Shown here: positions 6,589 to 17,600 of the stretch, piece after piece | Position numbering within the stretch: position 1 is the stretch's first letter | How the letters are laid out: the number at the start of each line of letters is the position of its first letter | Source: Opitutaceae bacterium | GTDB taxonomy: Bacteria; Verrucomicrobiota; Verrucomicrobiia; Opitutales; Opitutaceae | DNA: 64,000 nucleotides | Assembly (NCBI GenBank): GCA_003164715.1 | Contig: PLTZ01000082.1 | Span: 1-64,000, forward strand | Direction: 5' to 3' | Translations under genes and position numbers: made by a program | Notes under the pieces: model-generated | The model's input: the letters and a program-made list of their open reading frames with translations, nothing else | What the model was told of the DNA's origin: nothing | Database searches by the model: none

Positions 6589-7707
6589 GTGAGTGACCCG
6601 GTCATAATGACGCTCGACGCCGGCGGGACGAGCTTTCGCTTTTCCGCGCTCAGCGGGAGCCGGGCGGTGACGCCGGTCGTCACGATGCCCTCGCATGGCG
6701 ACGACCTGGGCCTCTGCCTCGCCAATATCGTGAAGGGCTTTGAGGAGATCCGGGAGGCCTGCCCGGCCAGGCCCGCGGCGATCAGCTTCGCCTTTCCCGC
6801 GCCCGCGGACTACCCGTGCGGCATCATAGGCGACCTTTACAATCTGCCCGGCTTTAGGGGCGGCGTCGCCCTCGGCCCGATGCTGCAGGAGAAATTCCAG
6901 GTTCCCGTCTTCATCAACAATGACGGGGACCTCTTCGCCTACGGCGAGGCGAGCTGCGGATTCCTGCCGTATGTGAACGGCCTCCTCGAGGCGGCGGGCA
7001 GCCCGAAGCGCTACCGAAACCTGCTTGGCGTGACGCTGGGAACCGGATTTGGCGGGGGGATCGTCCGCAACGGCGACCTATTCCTCGGTGACAATTCGAT
7101 GGCCGGGGAGATCTGGCAGCTCCGCAACAAGCTGGATCCGGGCGTCAGTGTCGAGGAGGGGGCGAGCATCCGGGCGGTGCGTCGCGTCTATGCGGAGGAG
7201 GCGGGGATCGCGATGGCGCAGGCTCCCGACCCGCGTGTGATCGCGCAGATCGCGACGGGGGACGCCCCGGGCCACCGGGCGGCGGCGCTGGAGGCGTACC
7301 GGCGCATGGGCGAGGTCGTCGGGGACGCCCTCGCGACCGCGCTTGCGCTGGTCGACGGCCTCGTTGTGGTCGGGGGCGGGCTGTCCAACGCCCACCGGCT
7401 CTTCCTGCCGGCGGTCGTGCGGGAGTTGAACGGCACCTATGCGCCGTCGGAGAGGACCGGGCGCAGGAGGCTTGAGACGGAGGTATTCAACCTCGAGGAC
7501 GCGGACGAGCTTGCGCGGTTTGTGAGCGGGAGCCCCTGCCAGGTCACGGTGCCGCTGAGCGGCGCCACGGTGCGCTACGACCGCCTGTCCCGGCTTGGCG
7601 TGGGCGTCACGCGGCTGGGAACGAGCCAGGCCATCGCGCTCGGCGCGTATGCCTTCGCCGTGAGGGCCATGTCCCAGGGCGGCCATTGCGTCGGACCGGC
7701 CCCTTAG
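6589..7707 (+). CDS. ROK-family sugar kinase
   Basis: A 372-residue ROK protein. The ATP-binding phosphate-1 motif is LDAGGTSFRFSAL near the N-terminus, followed by FINNDGDLFAYGEA and GVTLGTGFGGGIV, and late in the protein VDGLVVVGGGLSNAHRLF. ROK kinases phosphorylate glucose, N-acetylglucosamine, mannose or fructose at C6. Specificity is not readable here. The zinc-binding CxCGxxGCxE signature is absent: the region after NSMAGEIW has no cysteines. GTG 6589 is preferred (ATG 6607 possible). A further-upstream TTG/ATG would add arginine-rich sequence unlike the family. Its 3' neighbour on the other strand is an FHS-type permease, so kinase and importer may act on the same sugar. Confidence 0.8.
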   Translation: MSDPVIMTLDAGGTSFRFSALSGSRAVTPVVTMPSHGDDLGLCLANIVKGFEEIREACPARPAAISFAFPAPADYPCGIIGDLYNLPGFRGGVALGPMLQEKFQVPVFINNDGDLFAYGEASCGFLPYVNGLLEAAGSPKRYRNLLGVTLGTGFGGGIVRNGDLFLGDNSMAGEIWQLRNKLDPGVSVEEGASIRAVRRVYAEEAGIAMAQAPDPRVIAQIATGDAPGHRAAALEAYRRMGEVVGDALATALALVDGLVVVGGGLSNAHRLFLPAVVRELNGTYAPSERTGRRRLETEVFNLEDADELARFVSGSPCQVTVPLSGATVRYDRLSRLGVGVTRLGTSQAIALGAYAFAVRAMSQGGHCVGPAP

Positions 7708-7741
7708 TTCCTCGGATCCGCGCCCCCATTCCGCTCCGCGG

Positions 7742-9160
7742 TCACGCCGCCTCGGGCAGGCGCCGGTTCCCGAACGTGTGCCCCTTCCAGCCGTAGAAGG
7801 CGACGTAGGCGTAGGCCACCAGCGGCACGATGTAGGAGAGCTGCAGGCCGGCGACGTCGGCGATGTGCCCCTGCAGGGGCGGCAGCAGCGCGCCGCCAAG
7901 GATGGCCATGACCAGGAGCGAGGAGACCTGGCTCTTGTAGACCCCCATGCCTTCGAGCGCCAGGGAGAAGATGTTCGGCCAACCGATGGACGTGAAGAGG
8001 CCGACCCCCACGACGCACCACATCGCCAGCCGTCCCCCGAAGACGATGGCGACCACGAGAAGAAGCATGATCGTCGCCGAGAAGATCACGAGCGTGCGCC
8101 CGGCGAGCGCCTTCCCGAACTGGAATAGGAGCCAGCAGACGGCAAGGAACGGAAGGTAGTTCCTGACAATCGCCCAGCCGCGAAGCGCGGCCAGGATGCC
8201 GAAGGCGACGATGGGGATGGCGGCAAGCAGGAGCTGCTTGTTGGCCTTCCTCATCTCGCTCAGCTCGACGGCGCCCATGAACCGGCCGATCAGCATGCCG
8301 CCCCAGAAGAGCGAGACGTACTTGCTCGCCTCGACCGGGTCGAGGCCGGCGACGGACTTCTGCCCGAGGAAATTGATGATGGAGCTGCCGATCGAGACCT
8401 CGCCGCCGACGTACATAAAGATCGCGAGGACGCCGAGGACGACGTGCGGGTGTTTCAGCGCGCCCACGCCCCGCTCGATCTTTCCCTCGCCGGCGATGTC
8501 CGGGAGGTGGGTGAAGAGGAAGACGCCGGCGAGGACCAGGAAGACGACGCAGAAGGCGATGTAGGGCACCTTAACGGACTCCGCCCCGTGGGCGCCGGTC
8601 TTCGCGAAATACTGGAAGATCAGATAGCCGCCGATCAGGGGCCCGATCGTCGTCCCCACCGAGTTGAACGCCTGAGCCAGGTTCAGGCGGCTCGAGGCCG
8701 TGCGCTCGGGGCCGAGGATCGTCACGTAGGGGTTCGCGGCGATCTGCAGCATGGCGAACCCGAGGCCCACGACGAAGAGCGCGACCAGGAACAGGGTGTA
8801 GGAGAGCGCGTCCGCTGCGGGCCAGAAGAGGGCGCTGCCGGCGGCGGAGATCAGCAGCCCGATCACCACGCCGTTCTTGTAGCCGATCCGGGCGATCGGA
8901 TCGCCTGCCACCGCGGAGATCAGGTAATAGAGGAGCGCGCCGATGAAATAGGCGCCGAAAAAGGCGAACTGCACGAGCATCGCCTGAAAGTAGTTCAGCG
9001 TGAAGGCCTCCTTGAAGCGGGGGATCAGGATGTCGTTGAAGACGGTCATGAAGCCCCACAAGAAGAACAGGACCGTCATCACGGTGAAGGGGCCGCGATA
9101 GGTCCGCTCGGGGGAGGGCTGCGTCGACGCTTGTTCGGCTGATGCGCTGGGGTGTTGCAC
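7742..9160 (-). CDS. FHS-family (FucP/GluP/NagP-like) sugar:proton symporter
   Basis: A 472-residue integral membrane protein with about twelve hydrophobic segments. The signature GFMTVFNDILIPRFKEAF in the first helix pair is characteristic of the fucose-galactose-hexose symporter branch of the MFS. Later NPYVTILGPERTASSRLNL is the conserved 'NPY.t.lg.....r.nl.q.fn..g' block. It starts at a GTG (9160). It faces the ROK kinase gene tail-to-tail, a pairing typical of hexose or N-acetylhexosamine uptake. The substrate is not determinable from sequence. Divergent from the AmpG-like permease at 9292. Confidence 0.88.
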   Translation of the reverse strand: MQHPSASAEQASTQPSPERTYRGPFTVMTVLFFLWGFMTVFNDILIPRFKEAFTLNYFQAMLVQFAFFGAYFIGALLYYLISAVAGDPIARIGYKNGVVIGLLISAAGSALFWPAADALSYTLFLVALFVVGLGFAMLQIAANPYVTILGPERTASSRLNLAQAFNSVGTTIGPLIGGYLIFQYFAKTGAHGAESVKVPYIAFCVVFLVLAGVFLFTHLPDIAGEGKIERGVGALKHPHVVLGVLAIFMYVGGEVSIGSSIINFLGQKSVAGLDPVEASKYVSLFWGGMLIGRFMGAVELSEMRKANKQLLLAAIPIVAFGILAALRGWAIVRNYLPFLAVCWLLFQFGKALAGRTLVIFSATIMLLLVVAIVFGGRLAMWCVVGVGLFTSIGWPNIFSLALEGMGVYKSQVSSLLVMAILGGALLPPLQGHIADVAGLQLSYIVPLVAYAYVAFYGWKGHTFGNRRLPEAA

Positions 9161-9172
9161 GGTGTCTGCCTA

Positions 9173-9189
9173 TTGAAACGGATTTCCAA
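9173..9189. promoter_or_regulatory. candidate interrupted-palindrome operator upstream of the FHS permease
   Basis: TTGAAACGGATTTCCAA has mirror half-sites TTGnAA and TTnCAA around a seven-base centre. It sits 13-29 bases upstream of the permease GTG and within the divergent intergenic region. The shape suits a dimeric repressor such as a LacI-family protein. No second copy was found in the window. Confidence 0.3.
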
Positions 9190-9291
9190 TTACGAGGAGC
9201 AACTTGGCGGGCCGCGGGGCGCGGCGGCGCCGCCCCGGGAATCTCGCGCGTTTCCCGGCTTCGCCTTGTCTTTTGACTCGGCGTGGGTGTC

Positions 9292-11016
9292 ATGACAGCG
9301 CCAAGGAATCGGTCGCCCCAACCCCTGATGTCCTCAAAAACCCACTCCGCGCTTCGCTCGTTCCTCTGGGTGCCTTCGCTTTATCTGGCGATGGGCATCC
9401 CCTACAACGTCGTGAACGGAACGGCGGTGCGGATGTACAAGTCGCTCGGCTACGCCGACAGCCAGATCACGGTTGCGGTGGGCAGCATCGGCATCGCGTG
9501 GTCGCTGAAGCCACTCTGGGCGGCCTTCCTTGACATGTACCGCACCAAGAAGTTCTTCGTGCTGTCGATGGAGCTGCTGATCTCGCTGCTCCTGCTGGGA
9601 GTCGCCATGAGCCTGCCGGCGGCCGGGTTCTTCCAGATCAGCATCGCGATCCTCTGGATCGCGGCGTTCGCCTCCTCGAGCCAGGACATCTGCGCCGATG
9701 GCATCTACCTGACCGCGCTCGACAAGCCGACGCAGGCGCGGCTGGCGGGCACCCAGAGCATGTTCTGGATCCTCGGCAAGGTGCTCGCGGCGGGCATCCT
9801 GATCTCGGTCCTCGACCGGATGCGCGCGGCCGAGGGCTGGTCCGCGCAGCACATGTGGCAGGTGGTGATGGCCACGTGCGCGGTCGGGATGGCGGTGCTC
9901 GCGGTTTACCACCTCTTCTTCCTGCCGCCGGGCAGCATCACGGACAGGCCGCAGAGCGTCCGCCAGGTCGTCGGGGACTTTGTGGGCACCGCCACGACGT
10001 TTTTCCACAAGCGGGCGTTCTGGGGCATGATCGCGTTCGTGTTCCTCTACAGGCTGGGCGAGGGCCTCATCCTCCAGGAGGGCCAGCTCTTCCTGCAGAG
10101 CGCCCAGGGCAGGGGGGGGCTCGGCCTGACCGCCGGAGAGGTGAGCAACATCGAGGCGGTCTACGGCACGGTGACCGGGATCATCGGCGGCCTGCTCGGG
10201 GGCTGGTTCGCCGGCCGCATAGGGCTCAGCCGCTCCCTCTGGATCCTCGGGCTCTTCCTCAACATCCCGCACTTCACGTACATCTACTTGAGCCACTTCG
10301 CCGCGGCCGGCCACGGGCTCAGCTACGGCACCATCGTGACGATGGTGAGCATCGAGAAGTTCGGGTACGGCTTCGGCATGGTCGGCAACATGATCTACAT
10401 GATGCAGCAGATCGCGCCCGGCCGCTGCACGATGACCCACTATGCGTTCGCCACGGCGCTGATGAACCTCGTCCTCGTGCCGACGGCGATGGTCTCGGGG
10501 CCGCTTGCCGAATGGCTGGGCTTCTCGACGTTCTTCCTTGTGGTGATGTTCGCGTCCGTTCCCTCCGTGCTCGCCGCGTGGAGGGCTCCGTTCCCGCTGC
10601 CGGACGACGAGGGACAGGGCATCAGCAGCGAGGGCATGGTCATGGTCACGGTCGACGACCCGACCCGGCTGAGCGCGGCGGAGCGGGCGGTGCAGGCCCT
10701 GGCGGGCCGCGCCTCGATCTATGCGATGCTCAGCATCCTCACGATCCTGATCCTCGACGCGAAGATCTTGGGTTCGCTCCAGGGCCAGTCAGCCGGCACC
10801 GGCAAGGTCCAGTTCGCGCTGCTCCTCGGGGTCGTCGTCATCAAGGGCTACTTTGCCTGGAAGACCTTCAGCCTGGCCTCCCAGGCCCGCGCCGCCGCGG
10901 ACTTAGCCGCGGAGAGGAACTACCTCAGCAACGCGCACGGCGCAAAGGTGGCCACGCTGATCTGCGCAGCCGTGACGCTGTGCATCCTGGCGTTCGGCTA
11001 TCGGATGGCGTTCTGA
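9292..11016 (+). CDS. AmpG/PAT-family MFS permease
   Basis: About 574 residues with twelve to fourteen hydrophobic segments. The N-terminal block LWVPSLYLAMGIPYNVVNG followed by IGIAWSLKPLWAAFLDMY matches the AmpG/peptide-acetyl-CoA transporter branch ('slKflWAPllD'). AmpG imports anhydro-muropeptides during cell-wall recycling. Members in this phylum could carry other solutes, so the substrate is left open. It is longer than E. coli AmpG, with a loop around VDDPTRLSAAERAVQ before the last helices. Start choices are ATG 9292 or ATG 9328; the latter begins nearer the conserved core. Convergent with the small membrane protein at 11033. Confidence 0.75.
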   Translation: MTAPRNRSPQPLMSSKTHSALRSFLWVPSLYLAMGIPYNVVNGTAVRMYKSLGYADSQITVAVGSIGIAWSLKPLWAAFLDMYRTKKFFVLSMELLISLLLLGVAMSLPAAGFFQISIAILWIAAFASSSQDICADGIYLTALDKPTQARLAGTQSMFWILGKVLAAGILISVLDRMRAAEGWSAQHMWQVVMATCAVGMAVLAVYHLFFLPPGSITDRPQSVRQVVGDFVGTATTFFHKRAFWGMIAFVFLYRLGEGLILQEGQLFLQSAQGRGGLGLTAGEVSNIEAVYGTVTGIIGGLLGGWFAGRIGLSRSLWILGLFLNIPHFTYIYLSHFAAAGHGLSYGTIVTMVSIEKFGYGFGMVGNMIYMMQQIAPGRCTMTHYAFATALMNLVLVPTAMVSGPLAEWLGFSTFFLVVMFASVPSVLAAWRAPFPLPDDEGQGISSEGMVMVTVDDPTRLSAAERAVQALAGRASIYAMLSILTILILDAKILGSLQGQSAGTGKVQFALLLGVVVIKGYFAWKTFSLASQARAAADLAAERNYLSNAHGAKVATLICAAVTLCILAFGYRMAF

Positions 11017-11032
11017 GCGGGGCGGGGCGGCG

Positions 11033-11317
11033 TCAGTCCCGCAGCCAGTAGTACAGCGAGGTGGCCAGGAACGCGAACCCGACCGTGGGCGCGATCACCC
11101 AGAGCGGGCTAAACGGCATCGCGTAGTGGTGCACGACCCAGACGACGACAAAGCACTTGAGCACGATCAGTCCCCAGCAAAAGAAGATGAGGGTCTCGAT
11201 CCGCCTGCGGTGCCGGAGTTGGCGCTCCTCTTCGGTCAGTCCGGTTTCGCTGTCGAGGCGGAGCCCGCGGCGGATCAGGGCGCGCATCCGCATGTGGGGT
11301 GATTCTTCTGCATTCAT
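11033..11317 (-). CDS. small two-helix membrane protein of unknown function
   Basis: A 94-residue protein. A basic N-terminal half (MRMRALIRRGLRLDSETGL, RHRRRIETL) precedes two hydrophobic helices, FFCWGLIVLKCFVVVWVV and LWVIAPTVGFAFLATSLYYW, with a short positively charged C-terminus. A clean Shine-Dalgarno AGGAGG (11325-11330) lies seven bases upstream of the ATG, unusual in this window and good support for translation. No family was recognised. It is convergent with the AmpG-like permease and separated from it by 16 bases. Confidence 0.65.
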   Translation of the reverse strand: MNAEESPHMRMRALIRRGLRLDSETGLTEEERQLRHRRRIETLIFFCWGLIVLKCFVVVWVVHHYAMPFSPLWVIAPTVGFAFLATSLYYWLRD

Positions 11318-11554
11318 GCTGTGCCTCCTGGGGTTTGGGGTGGTCCGGGCAGCAACCTGCTGCCGTGCACAGTAGGGCGGCGCGGCGCGGCCCGCTGCGC
11401 ATGGGTTGGCAATCCCGGCGCATAAATTGCCCGCGGGCGGCGCCCATTGTTAAGGGGCGCCGGCAACCCCCGCGTCCGCCACAGGATTTCCTTACGGGAG
11501 GGGCCGATTGTGCCGATTGGACGGGGTTAGAGCGGACGGTGCGAACGCGCTCCG

Positions 11555-11926
11555 GTGATCGCCGTGCAGGGAACGCCGGATGACGCCGGCGAAACCGTCT
11601 TCAGGTATGGGTCGTCGGTTGTCTACTTTGACCACGGGCGCGTCACCGGATGGACCAACCGTCTGCCGTGGCTTCGCGTGCGCCCGTGGTCGGAGCCAAG
11701 CCTCGCGTCGCTGGACACGTTCTCGCTCGGCTCGACGCGTGGCGAGGTGATCCGCGCCCAGGGGCTGCCCTCAGCGTTCACGTCAGGCAGCTACCTCTAC
11801 GGCTCGTCGACCGTGTACTTTGAGGATGACGTCGTGGCCGGCTGGTACCGCGGCGACGTGAACCTGCGCAGCTTCGACGTCCCCGTCCTCCCGTTCCGCG
11901 ACCTCGACGGGCTGGCGCTGCGCTAG
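11555..11926 (+). pseudogene. 5'-truncated remnant of a YGSS-repeat protein
   Basis: An open frame of about 123 codons beginning abruptly inside a repeat: VIAVQGTPDD, then VFRYGSSVVYFDHGRVTGW, and a second copy with VIRAQGLPSA and LYGSSTVYFEDDVVAGW. The pattern 'vqGtP...YGSS.VYF..grV.GW' recurs in longer secreted or envelope proteins (BamE/SmpA-like proportions). Only seven codons precede it before an in-frame TAG at 11528, and no proper start or signal peptide is present. It therefore looks like the 3' end of a larger gene whose 5' part was lost. GTG 11555 could still start a short product. Confidence 0.5.
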
Positions 11927-11964
11927 GCCCGAAGACGGCGGCCGTGCGCTGGCCCGGAAGGGAG

Positions 11965-13065
11965 CTACTTTGCGTTGACCCCGAGATAGTTCCCGTAGCC
12001 GACGGTCAGTGTGGAAAGGATCAGGATGGCTATGCCGGCGCCGATGAGGACATGGGTCCTTCGGCTCGCCCCTTTCCATTCGTGCAGGATCCAGCCCCAC
12101 ATCGTGCTGAAGATGATGATGCTGGCCATGTGCAGCGTCCATGACGAGAAACGGAAAGCCCCCATCTGGGTCTCACCCATGGTGTAGAAGAAGAACTGCA
12201 TGTACCAGGTGGTACCGGCCAGGGCGCAGAAGAGCAGGTTTACGAGCACCGGGACCCGCAGGTCGGTGGGCGCCGCCCCCTTCGGGTCCGGCCCTGCCCG
12301 AAGCATCCGGCTCACGTACTGGTATCCCGTCTTGTTCTTCAGGTTGAGGGCGACGCACCAGATCAGATTGGTCGTGAAGCCGCCGAGTAGGACGACGACC
12401 AGCTTGGGAAGCCCCGTCCATATCGCCCTCGTCCCGGCGGCGGCGGAGAGGTCGGAGATGGGGGCGCCCGCGTTCAGCCCGTAGGCGAAGCAGGAGCTCA
12501 TGATCCCGGAAAACACCGCGACGACCATGCCCTTTGAGAAGTTGAACTCCCTGATGGCGGCCCGCTTCTTGTCCTCCGGCATCTCCCGCTCCTTGGAGAG
12601 CCCGGCGAGCGCCGCGATGGCGATGCCGGTGAGGCAGACGCCGACGCCGAGCAGGATGATCTTGCCCGAGGTGCTGGCCGCGATCGCCACCAGCTGGCCC
12701 TTGAAGATCGGTGGCACCAGGGTGCCGAACGCGGCGCAGAACCCGAGGGCCACGCCCATCCCGAGCGACATCCCGAGGTAGCGCATGGTCAGCCCGAAGG
12801 TGAGCCCGCCGACGCCCCAGAGCGCCCCGAAGAGCCACGCGTAGAAGAGCGTCCGGCTGGGCGTGCGGCTGAGCACGCCGAGCAGGTCGTTCGTCATGGT
12901 GAGCCCGAGGACCCACGGCGCGATGATCCAGCTGAAGAACCCGCCGATCAGCCAGTAGGTCTCCCACGCCCAGTTCCTCACCCGCCGGTAGGGCACGTAG
13001 AAGCTGCCCGAGGCGAGGCCGCCCAGCCAATGGAAGAACACGCCGAGGAAGGGATTGGGGGTCAT
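11965..13065 (-). CDS. rhaT: L-rhamnose:proton symporter RhaT
   Basis: A 366-residue membrane protein, slightly longer than E. coli RhaT (344), with about ten hydrophobic helices. N-terminal FFHWLGGLASGSFYVPYRRV and WETYWLIGGFFSWIIAP match the RhaT family, as do GLTMRYLGMSLGMGVALGF and SGIMSSCFAYGLNAG. It imports L-rhamnose with H+. ATG 13065 is chosen because it directly precedes the first helix. The frame stays open upstream, but that sequence is arginine/proline-rich shadow of the neighbouring araC gene. It is downstream of and co-oriented with the AraC-type regulator, 38 bases away, next to the catabolic genes. Confidence 0.92.
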   Translation of the reverse strand: MTPNPFLGVFFHWLGGLASGSFYVPYRRVRNWAWETYWLIGGFFSWIIAPWVLGLTMTNDLLGVLSRTPSRTLFYAWLFGALWGVGGLTFGLTMRYLGMSLGMGVALGFCAAFGTLVPPIFKGQLVAIAASTSGKIILLGVGVCLTGIAIAALAGLSKEREMPEDKKRAAIREFNFSKGMVVAVFSGIMSSCFAYGLNAGAPISDLSAAAGTRAIWTGLPKLVVVLLGGFTTNLIWCVALNLKNKTGYQYVSRMLRAGPDPKGAAPTDLRVPVLVNLLFCALAGTTWYMQFFFYTMGETQMGAFRFSSWTLHMASIIIFSTMWGWILHEWKGASRRTHVLIGAGIAILILSTLTVGYGNYLGVNAK

Positions 13066-13103
13066 GGGAGGAGGGCGGGTGGGGTGCCGGCTTCGGGGTG
13101 GGG

Positions 13104-13985
13104 TCAATTCCGACTTCGGCGCCAGTGGTCGGGGGATTGGCCGTACTGCTTCTTGAACGCTGCGGACAGGTGGTAGGGGGACGCGAATCCCAGGCGCTCG
13201 GCGATCGTCTGGAGGCTCTCCGAGGAGCTGCCGATCATCCGTCGGGCCTTCTCCAGGCGCAGGCGGCGCACGTACTGGTAGGGTGCCAGTCCGGTGTGCC
13301 GCTTGAACTCCCGCCTGAAATAGGAGTAGGCCACCCCGAGCTCGCGCGCCAGGCCGGGGATGGCGGGGGGGTTGTCGACGCTGTCCATGAGCACCTGCTC
13401 GGCCTGGGCGACGAAGCTCGTGATGGGGCGCGGCGGCTCGCTCAGGCGCGGGGCCTCGACCACGAGCGAGAGCGCGTGCAGGGCGAGCGCGGCGGCCTCG
13501 GGGTCGAAGCCCGCGGTCAGCCCTCGCAGGCGCGCCCCGACGGCGTCCATCAGGGCCGCGAGCTCGCGGGCCCTGCACATCGTCACGACCGCGCGGCCGG
13601 CGGAGAGGACACCGCTCTTGTGGAGCGCCTCGGGCGTCGGGCCCTGGACCTCGATCCACTTCTCGACCCAGCCGGTCTTCGGGTCGGGGGCATACCGGTG
13701 CCACACGCCGGGAAGGACGACGAGGGCGCTTCCGGCCGCCACGTCAACCAGGCCCGTCGCGCGCGACTCAAACCGCCCGCGCCCTTCGGCGATCAGGATG
13801 ATCTGGCAGGAGCCGAGCACCCGGCCGTTCTCCCAGCTGAAATGGTGGTCCGGGGGGTGGCCAGGCGGCGGGTAGGGTGAGCCGGCGCCGCACGTCTGCA
13901 TGCCGCACCCGGTGACCGCGATCCCCCATGCCTCGGACTCGGGCGGGAGCACCAGATACCTGCGGTAGTCGGGGCGGGCGCGCAT
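13104..13985 (-). CDS. AraC-family regulator of rhamnose genes (RhaS/RhaR-like role)
   Basis: A 293-residue regulator with an N-terminal cupin-type sugar-binding domain (GRGRFESRATGLVDVAAGSA, VVLPGVWHRYAPD) and a C-terminal AraC/XylS domain. The latter has two helix-turn-helix units: LARELGVAYSYFRREFKR and TIAERLGFASPYHLSAAFKK. It is divergent from rhaA and co-directional with rhaT, the usual position of a rhamnose-responsive activator. The rhamnose effector is inferred from context only. The intergenic 13986-14136 would hold its own and the rhaA promoters. Confidence 0.85.
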   Translation of the reverse strand: MRARPDYRRYLVLPPESEAWGIAVTGCGMQTCGAGSPYPPPGHPPDHHFSWENGRVLGSCQIILIAEGRGRFESRATGLVDVAAGSALVVLPGVWHRYAPDPKTGWVEKWIEVQGPTPEALHKSGVLSAGRAVVTMCRARELAALMDAVGARLRGLTAGFDPEAAALALHALSLVVEAPRLSEPPRPITSFVAQAEQVLMDSVDNPPAIPGLARELGVAYSYFRREFKRHTGLAPYQYVRRLRLEKARRMIGSSSESLQTIAERLGFASPYHLSAAFKKQYGQSPDHWRRSRN

Positions 13986-14136
13986 GCAGGGTCAAATTAT
14001 GCATGCTAAAGGTCAGCCCCGGCATTCCGAGTCAAGTTTCAATAGGGTACACTGAAGCCTCCGCCCCTGCTGGCTGCGTTTCCTAAGTGTCAGAAACTGC
14101 ATTGTGCTTCGCCGGCTAACCCGCCATCGTGCCGCC
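13986..14136. promoter_or_regulatory. divergent araC-type regulator / rhaA control region
   Basis: About 150 bases separate the regulator start (13985) and the rhaA start (14137). The sequence holds an AT-richer patch with ATGCATGC near the regulator end (14000-14007). On the minus strand a TTGACT hexamer at 14031-14036 could be a -35 for the regulator. On the plus strand TACACT (14048-14053) could be a -10 for rhaA. No clear pair of AraC half-sites stands out by eye. Confidence 0.4.
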
Positions 14137-15393
14137 GTGAACCCAACACCCTACCGGTTTGCCGTCGAGGCCTATGGCGCCGCGGGCGTCGATGCGGAGG
14201 CCGCGCTTGCGACCCTCGCCGCCACGCCCCTCTCGCTCCAATGCTGGCAGGGCGACGACGTGGGCGGTTTCGAGCGTCCCGGCGCGACGCTCGGGGGCGG
14301 CGGCATACAGGTCACCGGCCGGTACCCGGGCAAGGCGCGGACGCTTGAGGAACTCCGCCTCGACCTGGACGAGGCGCTCCGGCTGATCCCGGGGCGTCAG
14401 CGGGTGAACCTTCACGCGATCTACGGCGACTTCGGGGGCCGCAAGGTGGAGAGGAACGAGGTCGCTCCGGAGCATTTTGCCGGATGGATTGACTGGGCCA
14501 AGTCCCGTGGGCTCGGCCTCGACTTCAACCCGACCTTCTTCTCGCACCCGCTCGCCGACGACGGCTTCACGCTCTCGCACCGGGACGCCTCGGTGCGGAG
14601 GTTCTGGATCGAGCACGCGGTCGCCTGCCGGCGGGTGGGCGCGGCCATCGGGCTCGCTCTCGGCAAGACCGTGGTGACGAACCTGTGGATTCCGGACGGA
14701 TGCAAGGACCTGCCGGCCGACAGGAAGGGTCCGCGCGAGCGCCTCGCCCAGTCGCTCGACTTAGTCTTCCGCGAGGCGGTCGATCCCCGGCACCAGCTGG
14801 ACGCCCTGGAGAGCAAGCTCTTCGGCATCGGCGCGGAGAGCTACACCGTCGGCTCCCATGAGTTCTACCTGGGCTACGCGGCCCTGCACCAGAAGCTGAT
14901 CTGCCTCGACCTGGGGCATTTCCACCCCACCGAGTCCGTTGCGGACAAGGTCAGCTCGGTGCTGCTGTTCGTGCCCGGGCTGCTGCTCCACCTGAGCCGG
15001 GGCGTCCGCTGGGACAGCGACCATGTCGTCCTCCTTGACGAGCCGACCCGGGCGGTGCTCGAGGAGGTGGTCCGGGGCGGCTTTCTCGGCCGCACCCACA
15101 TCGGCCTCGACTATTTCGACGGCAGCATCAACCGGGTGGCGTCGTGGGTCATCGGCTGCCGCAACGCGCAGAAGGCGCTCCTAGCCGCGCTCCTCGAGCC
15201 GTCGGCCGAGCTCAGGCGCCTCGAGGACGAGGGCGACCTCGCGGCGCGCCTCGCCCTGACCGAGGAGAGCAAGACGCTTCCCCTGGGGTCCGTGTGGGAC
15301 GAGCACTGCCGCCGGCACGGCGCCCCGGCCGACAGGACGTGGTATCCGGAGATCCTCCGGTACGAGAGGGATGTGCTGAAATCCCGGGGCTGA
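14137..15393 (+). CDS. rhaA: L-rhamnose isomerase (RhaI/RhaA type)
   Basis: A 418-residue metal-dependent aldose-ketose isomerase converting L-rhamnose to L-rhamnulose, first step of the pathway. Recognisable blocks are [57 protein letters not shown] and [12 protein letters not shown]. These contain the His/Asp/Glu metal ligands of the xylose-isomerase-like TIM barrel. GTG 14137 is preferred over GTG 14104 because family proteins begin shortly before the [10 protein letters not shown] segment. First gene of rhaA-aldolase/dehydrogenase-rhaB, with eight bases to the next start. Confidence 0.93.
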   Translation: MNPTPYRFAVEAYGAAGVDAEAALATLAATPLSLQCWQGDDVGGFERPGATLGGGGIQVTGRYPGKARTLEELRLDLDEALRLIPGRQRVNLHAIYGDFGGRKVERNEVAPEHFAGWIDWAKSRGLGLDFNPTFFSHPLADDGFTLSHRDASVRRFWIEHAVACRRVGAAIGLALGKTVVTNLWIPDGCKDLPADRKGPRERLAQSLDLVFREAVDPRHQLDALESKLFGIGAESYTVGSHEFYLGYAALHQKLICLDLGHFHPTESVADKVSSVLLFVPGLLLHLSRGVRWDSDHVVLLDEPTRAVLEEVVRGGFLGRTHIGLDYFDGSINRVASWVIGCRNAQKALLAALLEPSAELRRLEDEGDLAARLALTEESKTLPLGSVWDEHCRRHGAPADRTWYPEILRYERDVLKSRG

Positions 15394-15400
15394 CCTTACG

Positions 15401-17596
<2,196 letters not shown>

Positions 17597-17600
17597 TCAT

